64,000 nucleotides of DNA from the NCBI RefSeq assembly GCF_014205165.1, contig NZ_JACHMZ010000001.1, forward strand, positions 6,864,501-6,928,500, in the 5' to 3' direction. Position 1 is the stretch's first letter, and each line of letters opens with the position of its first letter. This DNA is from Micromonospora carbonacea. Lineage in GTDB: Bacteria > Actinomycetota > Actinomycetes > Mycobacteriales > Micromonosporaceae. Both the position numbers and the translations under genes were made by a program. Under the pieces are notes generated by a model. It did not search any database. It saw only the letters and a program-made list of their open reading frames with translations, and had not been told where the DNA came from. Shown here piece by piece: positions 16,807 through 25,024 of the stretch.

Positions 16807-16877
16807 GAAACGCGTCTAGCCTGTATGTGTACTCAGCTGAGTGCGGTCCGGTACCGTAAGCCCATGCGAGGGGAGCG

Positions 16878-17522
16878 GTGGTAACGATGATTCGGGCATC
16901 CCGCGACCGGACGTACCTGTTCACGCTGGCGATAGACGGGGTCGATCTCGCAGACGAGGACGTCGTGGAGGCACTTGTCTCCGGCGAGATCGAGGTATAT
17001 CCGGCCGTCGTGGCCGGAAAGGCGACCCTGACATACCGGCTGTCCGCCGAGAGCAGCTACGACGCCGTTATCGACGCCGTGACACATGCGCATTCACTGC
17101 TCCCCCACGTGAAGGTGTGTCGCGTGGAGGTGGACCTCGTCTCCATCAGCGACATAGCCGGCCGCCTGGGTCGGCCCCGCGAGTCGGTGCGTGCCTGGGT
17201 GGTGGGCTCGCGCGGGCCGAAGGACTTTCCCGCGCCGGTGACCGTCATCGGCGACGGCGTGCGGGTCTGGGACTGGCCCAGCGTGAACCAGTGGCTCAAG
17301 CGCGAGGGGATTGCGGGGCACGACGAGGAACACCTCCTCTCCCGTGAGGAGATCGACGAGTTGAACGTGATGCTGGTCCGCCGCTTCTCCGGCCTACGCG
17401 ACAGCGCCTTCCGCCCGGACCGCTCGGTCTCACGATCCGCGATGCTGACCGTGAGCAGGACCAGGGTCGCGTCCCCCAGTGTCACCTACACGTCTTCCTC
17501 GTCATCCTTCACGAAGGCATAG
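16878..17522 (+). CDS. HTH DNA-binding protein, candidate antitoxin
   Basis: The 214-residue product has an N-terminal domain of ~80 residues (TYLFTLAIDGVDLADEDVVE onward) reminiscent of actinobacterial HicB-like or ligand domains. A helix-turn-helix follows at about 86-140: VSISDIAGRLGRPRESVRAW, then a wing ending RVWDWPSVNQWL. The last ~50 residues are Ser/Thr-rich and probably disordered (SPSVTYTSSSSSF). Because a SecB-like gene follows six bases later, this tail could be the chaperone-addiction segment known from toxin-antitoxin-chaperone systems; that is inference. GTG 16878 is used, with ATG 16887 as an alternative. Confidence 0.6.
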   Translation: MVTMIRASRDRTYLFTLAIDGVDLADEDVVEALVSGEIEVYPAVVAGKATLTYRLSAESSYDAVIDAVTHAHSLLPHVKVCRVEVDLVSISDIAGRLGRPRESVRAWVVGSRGPKDFPAPVTVIGDGVRVWDWPSVNQWLKREGIAGHDEEHLLSREEIDELNVMLVRRFSGLRDSAFRPDRSVSRSAMLTVSRTRVASPSVTYTSSSSSFTKA

Positions 17523-17528
17523 GGAACC

Positions 17529-17987
17529 ATGAGCGAAACTCGGTCCGACGAAGAGCTGCTCCAACAGGCCGACGATCTGATTCGTCAACTGGAGCTGGTC
17601 AGCGTCACCTTCGACCGGGCCGCTGGTGAGATCAGAAACCGGTCGGCGCTCGATATTCCGAGCGGCCAGGATGTGCCTACGCACGTGACTTTGATGTTGG
17701 CGCATCGCTTCGACGCAGAGGGTCTCACCTTCAAGCACGACGCCAAGGTCGCCATCGGTGGCAGCGACGAGGACGCGGACGATGCGGCCGCGATCGTGGA
17801 GGCTTCCATCGTCGTTCAGTTCAAGGCTGAATCACCTCTCGTGCCCGACCACGAGCGCGCGCTGGCCTTGGGGCAGACGCACAGCCACCGAGTCATGTAC
17901 CCCTACCTCCGCGAATTGGTGCAGAGCATGCTTGCCCGGTTGGGAGTTTCAGGCGCAACCTTGGGCCTGTTCAAAGCCGTGGGATAG
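17529..17987 (+). CDS. SecB-like chaperone of a toxin-antitoxin module (candidate)
   Basis: The 152-residue product is acidic. Its beta-rich middle (VTLMLAHRFDAEGLTFKHDA, then VEASIVVQFKAESP) and C-terminal segment HRVMYPYLRELVQSMLARLG correspond well to the SecB fold. In SecB the matching segment reads LFPYARECITSMVSRG and continues into a NLAPVNF-like end; here it ends TLGLFKAVG. Export SecB is rare in actinobacteria, but SecB-like chaperones that control toxin-antitoxin pairs are known there (Rv1957 in M. tuberculosis). AGGGAACC precedes the ATG. Base composition is lower in GC than in flanking genes. Confidence 0.6.
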   Translation: MSETRSDEELLQQADDLIRQLELVSVTFDRAAGEIRNRSALDIPSGQDVPTHVTLMLAHRFDAEGLTFKHDAKVAIGGSDEDADDAAAIVEASIVVQFKAESPLVPDHERALALGQTHSHRVMYPYLRELVQSMLARLGVSGATLGLFKAVG

Positions 17988-18219
17988 CTTGCGGAGTCCA
18001 CGCCGGGCGGTTCTGGACGGGGATGGCAAACTCGGGTGATTCCGGGCGATTCCCTACCCAGGGAGTCGCCGCAAGCAGCATGAGTGACCCCGGCGCGGGG
18101 CAGCAGCGCGTTGCTCGACGACCACTCGGCGCGACTGTCCGACATCCGGGCGCAGCGGGTCTGCAAGCCGGCACTTTGCAAGCTGCACTTGAGGACACCA
18201 GCCGGTATGGTCCGGGCCT

Positions 18220-18738
18220 ATGGGACAGGAGATCGACGGTCCGACAGCCGTCCGGCAGGACGTCGCACAATACTCGCTCCGCAGCAGCCTCCTCGTTCCC
18301 GCCCCCGCCGAACGGGCCTTCGCGGTCTTCACCGGTGCCCTCACCGACTGGTGGGTGCCGGAATACACCTGGTCCGGGCCGGCCGAGCTGGTCGAGTTGG
18401 GCGTCGAGCCCCACGCCGGCGGCATGCTCTACGAGATCGGCCCGCACGGGTTCCGCGCCGACTGGGGCCGGGTGCTCACCTGGGATCCGCCCCGCCGGCT
18501 GGTGTTCGTCTGGCAGATCGGGCCGGACCGGGTGCCTGTCCCCGACCCGGCGCGGGCCAGCGAGGTGGAGGTGCTGTTCCTCCCCGAGGGCCCGGAGTGG
18601 ACCCGGGTGCAGGTCGAGCACCGGCACTTCGACCGGCACGGCGCGGCCGCCGAGGGGTACCGGGAGGCGCTCACGGCCGGCTGGCACGAGCTGCTGACCC
18701 GCTACCTTTCTTGCGTCCTGCACCCCCACGACAGCTGA
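18220..18738 (+). CDS. SRPBCC (START-like / AHSA1) domain protein
   Basis: The 172-residue product has the helix-grip fold of Bet v1/AHSA1-type proteins. SLLVPAPAERAFAVFTGALTDWW is the typical first strand and helix, followed by GRVLTWDPPRRLVFVWQIGPD and a long C-terminal helix EGYREALTAGWHELLTRY. Such proteins bind hydrophobic ligands or act as small enzymes; nothing visible fixes the ligand. The ATG is 230 bases after the SecB-like gene, and the region between holds nothing I can identify. Confidence 0.82.
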   Translation: MGQEIDGPTAVRQDVAQYSLRSSLLVPAPAERAFAVFTGALTDWWVPEYTWSGPAELVELGVEPHAGGMLYEIGPHGFRADWGRVLTWDPPRRLVFVWQIGPDRVPVPDPARASEVEVLFLPEGPEWTRVQVEHRHFDRHGAAAEGYREALTAGWHELLTRYLSCVLHPHDS

Positions 18739-18783
18739 CGACCCGCGACAACGGCGTCGACCCCACGGCGGCCCGCGCGACGG

Positions 18784-19491
18784 TCAGCGGGTGAGGCCCT
18801 GTGCCGGCCGGGCCGCGGGGGTCACCTCCCGGCCGCCCAGGTCGGCGCGGCGGCCCGCCGCCGCGCCCGAGCCGAAGCCGGTGCCGGCGAGCCGCCTCGG
18901 CGCGGCCGTGCGCAGCCGGGGATAGACCTCGGCGACCCGCCGCTGGACCCGGTCGGAGCGGTCGGCCAGCACGAGCGCGACGGAGGGGCCACCCGAGTCG
19001 GCGATCGCGTCGGCCTCCGCCGCCGCCAGTCGCGCGCCGACCACCTGGGCGAACCCGGCGAGCCAGGACCGCCGGAACGCGGCCGGGTGCTCGCCCGCCG
19101 GGACCCCGGCGGCGGCCAGCCCGTGCGCGGCCTGCACCAGCAGCGAGGTGAAGAGCAGGTCGACCCGTTCCAGGTCGCTGGCGAAACCGAAGAGGTGCAT
19201 GGCGAAACCGTCGCCGTGCCGGCGGCGCACGCAGCGGCAGCGCAGCGGGTCGGCGACGGCCGCGAGCAGGCCGGCCTTGTCCCGGGCGTACGGGGCGACG
19301 ACCTCGACCACCCGGTCGCCGACCGGGTCGGTGGTCGGGTCGCGGGCCGCCAGCAGGGCCCGGTCCACGCCGTAGCGGGCGATCAGCTCGGTCGCCTTGG
19401 CGGTGAAGGCCGCCGACTCCTGGGGCGTGCAGGCCGGGTCCTCGGCCTTCGCCAGCAGCTTGCGCACCTTGGCGAGCATGGCCTGCGACAT
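18784..19491 (-). CDS. DUF2786 domain protein
   Basis: The 235-residue product begins with the DUF2786 signature AMLAKVRKLLAKAEDPACTP and EAAAFTAKATELIARYGVD-like sequence (here ESAAFTAKATELIARYGVD). The middle of the protein is helical, and the C-terminal ~50 residues are Arg/Ala/Gly-rich and probably disordered. The domain is widespread in actinobacteria and phages but has no assigned biochemical role. It is convergent with the SRPBCC gene and divergent from the secreted protein at 19615. Confidence 0.82.
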   Translation of the reverse strand: MSQAMLAKVRKLLAKAEDPACTPQESAAFTAKATELIARYGVDRALLAARDPTTDPVGDRVVEVVAPYARDKAGLLAAVADPLRCRCVRRRHGDGFAMHLFGFASDLERVDLLFTSLLVQAAHGLAAAGVPAGEHPAAFRRSWLAGFAQVVGARLAAAEADAIADSGGPSVALVLADRSDRVQRRVAEVYPRLRTAAPRRLAGTGFGSGAAAGRRADLGGREVTPAARPAQGLTR

Positions 19492-19614
19492 GCCACCAGA
19501 GCTATCACACCGGCCCCGCCACGGCCGGGCCGACGCCGGGAAGATCGACCAGTATCATCGTCCCGGTCGGTCGGCCGTCCCACCCGGACGGTCAACAACC
19601 CGTTGGAGGCACCC

Positions 19615-20049
19615 ATGTCGTCCCCGGTCGTCCGCCTGCTGTCCACCTCGACGGCCGCGGCCGTGTCGGCGCTCGCCGTCGCCGCGCCCGCCGTCGCCGC
19701 CCCCGCCCAGCCGCTGGTGGCCGGCAACCTCGCCGGCACGTACGCCACCTGCTACGGCGGCGCCGTGCGCTCGTACTTCCAGACCGGAAGCTGGGGCGGC
19801 GAGGCCGGGACCTACCGGACCACCAGCCGCTGCGCGGACGTCAACGTCCGCAACGACAGCAGCTTCGGCACCCAGGCGTGCGTGGTCTTCGTCGACAAGA
19901 CCAACAACTGCAACTACCTGACCTACCTGCCCGCGAAGTCGGGGTGGACGACGATCGCCACCAACGTCCGCGACGGGGTGAACTTCCGGGTCCGGTTCCA
20001 GAACCTGCGCTACGAGTACGAGCCGCTGGTCGCGTACCACGCGTTCTGA
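19615..20049 (+). CDS. Small secreted protein, function unknown
   Basis: The 144-residue product starts MSSPVVRLLSTS and has a clear Sec signal ending near AVAAPAQP. The mature region of about 115 residues has four Cys and many aromatic residues and looks like a compact beta-sandwich (GTYATCYGGAVRSYF ... FRVRFQNLRYEYEP). GGAGG lies six bases before the ATG. I know of similar secreted orphans in actinomycetes but no function. Confidence 0.75.
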   Translation: MSSPVVRLLSTSTAAAVSALAVAAPAVAAPAQPLVAGNLAGTYATCYGGAVRSYFQTGSWGGEAGTYRTTSRCADVNVRNDSSFGTQACVVFVDKTNNCNYLTYLPAKSGWTTIATNVRDGVNFRVRFQNLRYEYEPLVAYHAF

Positions 20050-20054
20050 CCGAC

Positions 20055-20093
20055 GACGCCCGACGCCCGGCCCGTCGTCGGGTGTCGGGCGTC
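20055..20093. terminator. Bidirectional terminator hairpin
   Basis: GACGCCCGAC at 20055-20064 pairs with GTCGGGCGTC at 20084-20093. It sits between the convergent secreted-protein gene and the hypothetical gene ending at 20092, so it could serve both. Confidence 0.7.
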
Positions 20094-20481
20094 AGCCGGC
20101 CCGGCTGCGCAGGGTCGCCACCGTCGAGCCGGCGAGGGTGAGCAGGCAGTCCGGCAGCAGGCCGTCGGCGACCGCCGCGCCGAAGAGGGCCTCCCCCGTG
20201 TCGGCGTCGGCGTTGGCGTACGCGCTGACGAAGCGCGCCACCCAGCGGGTGTCGTAGCCGGCCTCGTCGATGCCGGGGAAGTCCAGCGCCGCGCCGCCGG
20301 AGGCGTGCACGTCCCCGACCATGGTGGCCGCGAGGCACCAGGCCACCCCGTACGCCCCGGCGAGGCCGGCCCGGTCGACCACCTTGTCGAAGGTGCCCAC
20401 CACCGCGTCGCCGTCCCCGGCGAGGGCGGAGTGGAGCACGGCGGTCGCGTCGTCCAGCGTCTGCTGCGGTACGTCCGTCAC
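20092..20481 (-). CDS. Hypothetical protein
   Basis: The 129-residue product starts at GTG 20481 (VTDVPQQTLDDATAVLHSAL). The frame is open further to 20586, but that part is Gly/Arg-rich with no conserved look. The sequence is acidic and helical (GTFDKVVDRAGLAGAYGVAW, then FVSAYANADADTGEALF). It has no signal peptide or membrane segment. I do not recognise the family. Confidence 0.65.
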   Translation of the reverse strand: MTDVPQQTLDDATAVLHSALAGDGDAVVGTFDKVVDRAGLAGAYGVAWCLAATMVGDVHASGGAALDFPGIDEAGYDTRWVARFVSAYANADADTGEALFGAAVADGLLPDCLLTLAGSTVATLRSRAG

Positions 20482-20650
20482 CCGCCGAACTGTACGTCCG
20501 GTGGTCAAGCGGTGACCACCCGAGAGCGTGCGCCCCGTGACGGTCCGTGCGTCGCCGGGGCTAGCAGGGGCTTGACCCTGCTCCACGGTCCCGCCGATCA
20601 GCCAGGCACGCTAATGTGCGCAGCGGACCTTTCCCGGAGGAAGGACGACC

Positions 20651-21994
20651 ATGCTCGTATCACCCGGCTCGCGCGTCGCCGCCCTGGCGGCGTGCGGGGC
20701 GCTGCTCCTCGTCGGCGCCGGCTGCGGCGCCGACAAGTCCGAGGAGGCGACCACCAACCCACAGGTCCGCCTCTACGGCAGCGACGGCAACATGACCAAC
20801 GCGTACGCTGGCGAATTCAAGGAGCGCGCCGATCTGCTCGACGGCATGAAGGGCACGACCCCGCTCACGCCGTTGCCGGAGGCCTTCAAGAACCGGCTCC
20901 GCGCCGTCGACCCGAAGCTGACGGACTACCTCTACTCCGCCGAGTCGTACGACGCCGTCATCATCAGCGCCCTGGCCGCGCAGCTGGCCGGCAGCACCGA
21001 TCCGGCCGCGATCGCCAAGCAGATCGTCGGCGTCACCAACAACGGCGAGCGGTGCGAGAAGGCGGCGGACTGCCTGCGGCTGGCGCGGGACGGCCGGGAC
21101 ATCGAGTACCGGGGGGTGTCGCTCAACCGGGCCGGGTTCACCGACGCAGGCGAGCCGGCCACCGCCAGCTACGCCACACTCACCTTCGGTGAGGAGAAGC
21201 TCGACGACGGCAAGACCGAGTTCGTCGGCGCAGGCGACGAGTCGGCGGCGAGCACCAAGAACCCGCCCCGGCCGCACCGGCAACGCACCGGCAAGGCCCC
21301 CTCGGCGCCCCTGGTCCTCGGCGGTCTGCTGCCGCGCACCGGCGACCTGGCCATCGCGTACCCGCCGCTGGCCGCCGGGGCCGAGCTCGCCCTCAAGGAG
21401 ATCAACGCCGCGGGCGGCGTGCTCGGCGAGGACGTGCGCTGGGTCGACGGGGACGACGGCACGAACCCGGCCGTGGCGAAGGCGACCGTGGAGAAGCACA
21501 TCGCCGACGGCGTGCACGTCATCATCGGCGCGGGCGCGTCGGGCATCTCCCGGGCCGTCCTGCCGGACGTGGTGGCCGCCGGCCTGGTCCTCTTCTCGCC
21601 GTCCAACACCGATGCCGGGCTGACCTCGATCGAGGACAAGGGGCTCTACTTCCGCACCGCCCCGCCCGACAGCCTCCAGGGGCGGGCCCTGGCCGACGTG
21701 ATCCTGCGCGACGGGCCGCACCGGATCGCCCTGGTCGCCCGGAAGGACTCCTACGGCGAGGGCCTCCAGGAGAACGTCCGCGCCGAGCTGGAGCGGGCCG
21801 GCATCGACGGCGACCGGGTGAAGCTGCTGACGTACGAGCCGCCGGCCGACGCGAAGGCCCCGCCGCTGGACTTCACCGCCGGGGCCCGCGAGATCAAGGA
21901 GTACGGCGCGGACGCCGTGCTGGTCATCGGCTTCGGCGAGTCCGCGCAGGTGATCCGGGCGCTGGCCGACTCCGGGGTGCAGATCCGGCACTGA
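20651..21994 (+). CDS. Substrate-binding lipoprotein, circularly permuted LivK-like
   Basis: The 447-residue product has a lipoprotein signal with lipobox LVGAGC (Cys25). It is related to branched-chain amino-acid type (type I) binding proteins, but the two parts are swapped. Residues ~39-190 (RLYGSDGNMTNAYA ... YSAESYDAVIISALAAQ ... FTDAGEPATASY) match the usual C-terminal half. After a Pro/Arg-rich linker at ~191-219, residues ~220-447 (LVLGGLLPRTGDLA ... LALKEINAAGGVLG ... YGEGLQENV ... GFGESAQVIRALADSGVQI) match the usual N-terminal part. The protein ends exactly where a normal one would continue. No ABC permease or ATPase gene is adjacent. GGAGGAAGGACG precedes the ATG. Confidence 0.85.
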   Translation: MLVSPGSRVAALAACGALLLVGAGCGADKSEEATTNPQVRLYGSDGNMTNAYAGEFKERADLLDGMKGTTPLTPLPEAFKNRLRAVDPKLTDYLYSAESYDAVIISALAAQLAGSTDPAAIAKQIVGVTNNGERCEKAADCLRLARDGRDIEYRGVSLNRAGFTDAGEPATASYATLTFGEEKLDDGKTEFVGAGDESAASTKNPPRPHRQRTGKAPSAPLVLGGLLPRTGDLAIAYPPLAAGAELALKEINAAGGVLGEDVRWVDGDDGTNPAVAKATVEKHIADGVHVIIGAGASGISRAVLPDVVAAGLVLFSPSNTDAGLTSIEDKGLYFRTAPPDSLQGRALADVILRDGPHRIALVARKDSYGEGLQENVRAELERAGIDGDRVKLLTYEPPADAKAPPLDFTAGAREIKEYGADAVLVIGFGESAQVIRALADSGVQIRH

Positions 21995-22016
21995 CGGTCC
22001 CGGTCGAGCTGTTCGC

Positions 22017-22056
22017 GCGACGGCCGCCACCGCAGGATCGCGGGGGCGGCCGTCGC
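22017..22056. terminator. Bidirectional terminator hairpin
   Basis: GCGACGGCCGCC at 22017-22028 pairs perfectly with GGCGGCCGTCGC at 22045-22056. It lies between the convergent binding-protein and enoyl-CoA hydratase genes. Confidence 0.75.
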
Positions 22057-22084
22057 GGTTGCGGCTCCGGTCACGCAGCGGCGG

Positions 22085-22828
22085 TCACCGGTCCCGGCGG
22101 CGCTCCAGGAACTCGGTCATCCGCCGCCGCTTCTCCTCGTCCTCGAACAGCACCGCCTGGCTGACCAGGTCGAGGTGCGGGTGGGCGGCCGGGGGCGCGT
22201 CCACGGCCAGCTTGGTCAGCCGCAGCGCCAGCGCGGACCCCTTCGCCATCTCGTCGAGCAGCCCGTGCGCGGTGGGCAGCAGCTCGGCCGGCTCGTCGAC
22301 CACCCGGTTGACCAGGCCGATCCGCAGCGCCTCGGCGGCGTCCACCCGGCGGCCGGTGAAGAGGAGCTCCTTGGCGAGGGCCTCGCCGACGAGCGCCGGC
22401 AGCCGGTGGGTCGCGCCCGCGCCGGCCAGGATGCCCAACCGCACCTCGGGCTGCCCGAACACCGCGCGGGCCGTGCACACCCGCAGGTCGCACGCGTACG
22501 CCAGCTCGGCCCCGCCGCCCAGCGCCGGCCCGTCCACGGCGGCGACGGTGGGCATCGGCAACGCCCGGACCCGGGCGAACACCGCCGAGTTGATCGCGGC
22601 GAGCGCGTCGAGCCGGCCGCGCTCGCGGAGCTGGCCGATGTCCGCCCCGCCCGCGAAGATCCCCTCGGTGCCGCCGGTGAGCAGCAGCAGCCGGGGCCGG
22701 GCCTCCAGCTCGGCGCAGACGGCGTGCAGCTCGGCGACCAGGTCGGCGTCGATCGCGTTGCGCTTCTCCGGCCGGTCGAGCGTCACCACGAGCCGGTCGG
22801 GGCGCTCCTCGACGCGCAGGCCGCTCAC
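22085..22828 (-). CDS. Enoyl-CoA hydratase/isomerase
   Basis: The 247-residue crotonase has FAGGADIGQL and GPALGGGAELAYACDLRVC for CoA binding and the oxyanion hole. FGQPEVRLGILAGAGATHRL supplies the Pro-Glu and Gly-rich catalytic loop of true hydratases. The GTG start at 22828 overlaps the stop of the 3-hydroxyacyl-CoA dehydrogenase gene (GTGA), so the two are coupled. Together they would carry out two successive beta-oxidation steps. Confidence 0.9.
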   Translation of the reverse strand: MSGLRVEERPDRLVVTLDRPEKRNAIDADLVAELHAVCAELEARPRLLLLTGGTEGIFAGGADIGQLRERGRLDALAAINSAVFARVRALPMPTVAAVDGPALGGGAELAYACDLRVCTARAVFGQPEVRLGILAGAGATHRLPALVGEALAKELLFTGRRVDAAEALRIGLVNRVVDEPAELLPTAHGLLDEMAKGSALALRLTKLAVDAPPAAHPHLDLVSQAVLFEDEEKRRRMTEFLERRRDR

Positions 22829-23682
22829 CGCCTGCCGTCCTCGTCCCAGTGGTAGAAGCCCTGCCCGGACTTCCGGCCCAGCTTCCCCTCGGCGACCATC
22901 TGCTCCAGCAGCGGCGGCGGCGCGAACCGGTCTCCGTACGCGGCCTGGAGGGTGCGGGCGATGTCGAGCCGGACGTCCAGCCCCACCAGGTCCGTCAGCT
23001 CCAGCGGGCCGACCGGGTGCCGGTAGCCGAGCACCATGGCCTTGTCGATGTCGGCGGGGCTGGCCACCCCGTCGGCGACCATCCGGATCGCCTCCAGGCC
23101 CAGGGTCACGCCGAGCCGGGAGGTGGCGAAGCCGGGCATGTCGCGTACGACGACGGGGTCCTTGCCCAGCCGGCCGGCGAGCGCGACGGCCGCCGCGGTG
23201 GTCTCGTCGGTGGTGGCCCGGCCCACCACGACCTCCAGCAGCGCCATGGCCCAGACGGGGTTGAAGAAGTGCAGGCCGAGGAAGCGTTCGGGCCGGTCCA
23301 GCCCGGCGGCCAGCTCGGCGATGGCGATGCTCGACGTGTTGCTGCCGAGCAGCGCGGGGCGCAGGGCGGCGGCGTCGCGCAGCACCGTTCGCTTGAGGTC
23401 GAGCCGCTCGGGGACGGCCTCCACCACCACGTCCGGCTCGGCCGCGACCCCGCCGAGGGACGGGCGCAGCGTCAACCGGTCCCGGTTGGCCGCCGCCGCG
23501 TCGGCGGTGAGCTTCCCGCGCTGCACCGCCCGCTCCCACAGCTCGCCCAGCCGCTCCCCGGCGGCGGTGGCCCGGCCCGGGTCGACCTCCACCAGCTCGA
23601 CGCGGTATCCCGCGCCGGCCGCCACGTAGGCGATGCCGAGGCCCATCGTGCCGGCCCCGACGACGACGAACCGACCGCTCAT
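22825..23682 (-). CDS. 3-hydroxyacyl-CoA dehydrogenase
   Basis: The 285-residue product has the NAD-binding motif VVVGAGTMGLGIAYVAAGAGY and the family signature LGLHFFNPVWAMALLEVV with its catalytic His. The helical C-terminal domain contains HPVGPLELTDLVGLDV and ends KLGRKSGQGFYHWDEDG. ATG 23682 has GAGGAG six bases upstream and replaces the longer frame from 23742. It oxidises 3-hydroxyacyl-CoA in beta-oxidation or makes 3-hydroxybutyryl-CoA. It is translationally coupled to the hydratase at 22085. Confidence 0.92.
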   Translation of the reverse strand: MSGRFVVVGAGTMGLGIAYVAAGAGYRVELVEVDPGRATAAGERLGELWERAVQRGKLTADAAAANRDRLTLRPSLGGVAAEPDVVVEAVPERLDLKRTVLRDAAALRPALLGSNTSSIAIAELAAGLDRPERFLGLHFFNPVWAMALLEVVVGRATTDETTAAAVALAGRLGKDPVVVRDMPGFATSRLGVTLGLEAIRMVADGVASPADIDKAMVLGYRHPVGPLELTDLVGLDVRLDIARTLQAAYGDRFAPPPLLEQMVAEGKLGRKSGQGFYHWDEDGRR

Positions 23683-23843
23683 GACGTCTCCTCGCTCCGC
23701 CCGGCGCGCGGGGTCTCCGCCGTGCCGGGGCGCTCGCTGCACTGGCTCATGGGTGCGACCCTATGCAGCACCGCCACCCGGCGGATGCGTGGGGGCGCGT
23801 CGATCCGGGTAAGGACGGCCGTCAACCGAGGGAAGGACCCGAC

Positions 23844-24131
23844 ATGAGCCAGGCACCGGAGAGTGTGGAGACCAACGAGACCGTGGAGACCCGGGGCGAC
23901 GAGCGGGTCGACCTGCTCCGCGCGGACACCAACAACGACGGGAAGACCGACGTCTGGGTGGTCGACACCGACGGTGACGGCCGGGCCGACCTGTTCCAGT
24001 TCGACACGGACGGCGACGGCAAGGTGGACATCACGATGGTCGACCTCGACGAGGACGGCACCCCCGACGAGGTCGTCGACGGCGACGGCGGCCTCCCGCC
24101 GGAGCAGCTCCCCCCGACCGTCCAGGTCTGA
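23844..24131 (+). CDS. Acidic EF-hand/dockerin-like Ca-binding repeat protein
   Basis: The 95-residue product is very acidic. It has a tandem of D-x-D/N-x-D-G-x-x-D loops (DTNNDGKTD, DTDGDGRAD, DTDGDGKVD, DLDEDGTPD), a thrombospondin-3/dockerin-like calcium-loop pattern with about 11-residue spacing. It has no signal peptide, so it would be intracellular. GGGAAGGACCCGAC precedes the ATG. Calcium binding is inferred from the loops only. Repeat copy B begins three bases after the stop. Confidence 0.75.
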   Translation: MSQAPESVETNETVETRGDERVDLLRADTNNDGKTDVWVVDTDGDGRADLFQFDTDGDGKVDITMVDLDEDGTPDEVVDGDGGLPPEQLPPTVQV

Positions 24132-24133
24132 CG

Positions 24134-24187
24134 TGCAAGGAGGGGCCCCTTGTTAACGCATTCTGTTGCACAGGGGGCCCCTGCAAA
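24134..24187. repeat. Dispersed GTTAACGC repeat, copy B
   Basis: Reads AAGGAGGGGCCCCTT, then GTTAACGCATTCTGT, then GGGGGCCCCTGCAAA on the plus strand. It fills the gap between the convergent Ca-loop gene (stop 24131) and the methyltransferase gene (stop at 24192). Its position suggests it could act as a terminator. Confidence 0.85.
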
Positions 24188-24191
24188 CAGC

Positions 24192-24980
24192 TCAGCCCGT
24201 GAGCGTCAGCGTCGCCAGGTAGTACGGGGCGTCCCGGTCGTCCACGTCGGCCAGCCGCCACGGGGTGCCGCGCACGAGGTCGGCCAGCTCGGCGACGGAG
24301 CAGACCAGGTAGTCGAACCACTCGGTGCCCAGCTCGCGGTAACGCAGCCGCAGCCGTAGCTGGCCGCCGAGCCGGCCCCGCCGGCGGTTGCGCTCGTGGT
24401 AGCCGGTGTGCACGGGGTCGCTGGTGCCGTACGGGTCGGTGCCGTGGGCGATGACCTGCGCTCCGGGCCGGGCGAGCGCGGCCAACGCGGCGAGGAACGC
24501 CGGCGCCCGGTCCCGCCCCTCGATCAGTCCGAGGTTGTTGCCGAGCAGCAGGAACGTGTCGTACCGCCGGCCGTCGGCGACGTGCTCGTCGACCGTGCCG
24601 TGCACCAGGTCGCGTACGCCGCGCCGCCGGCACACCTTCAGCGCGCCGAGCGAGGTGTCCAGCCCGGTCACGGGCACGCCGCGCTCCTGGAGCAGCAGCG
24701 CGATCCGGCCGGCGCCGACGCCGACGTCCAGCGTCTCGCCGCGCACCCGGTCCACGGCCCGGTGGTCGTACGGCTGCCAGTCCTCGGGCCCGGCCAGGTA
24801 GTGAGCGGCGGGGGCCCCGTTGATCAGGCCGTCGTCCCGCTCGATGACCTCGATGACCGGTCGGGGCAGTCGCCCTCCGGCCAGCGGCCGGGCGCCGACT
24901 CCGCGTTGCACGGCGAGCGCGTCGCGCAGCAGCTCGCCGAAGACGTCGCCGATCCTGGGTTCCCCGGTCACAAGATTCAC
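24192..24980 (-). CDS. Class I SAM-dependent methyltransferase
   Basis: The 262-residue product has the Rossmann SAM-binding motif TLDVGVGAGRIALLL and an acidic loop VTGLDTSLGAL, then FLLLGNNLGLIEGRD, in the order of class I methyltransferases. The C-terminal part (ELGTEWFDYLVCSVAELADL) would hold the substrate side. The substrate cannot be read. The start is GTG 24980, and the gene diverges from the PPOX gene at 25025 with a 44-base gap. Confidence 0.85.
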   Translation of the reverse strand: MNLVTGEPRIGDVFGELLRDALAVQRGVGARPLAGGRLPRPVIEVIERDDGLINGAPAAHYLAGPEDWQPYDHRAVDRVRGETLDVGVGAGRIALLLQERGVPVTGLDTSLGALKVCRRRGVRDLVHGTVDEHVADGRRYDTFLLLGNNLGLIEGRDRAPAFLAALAALARPGAQVIAHGTDPYGTSDPVHTGYHERNRRRGRLGGQLRLRLRYRELGTEWFDYLVCSVAELADLVRGTPWRLADVDDRDAPYYLATLTLTG

Positions 24981-25024
24981 GCTATCCCCGCTGTCCCCGG
25001 GTCGCTCGGCCGTATCCTGGCGGC

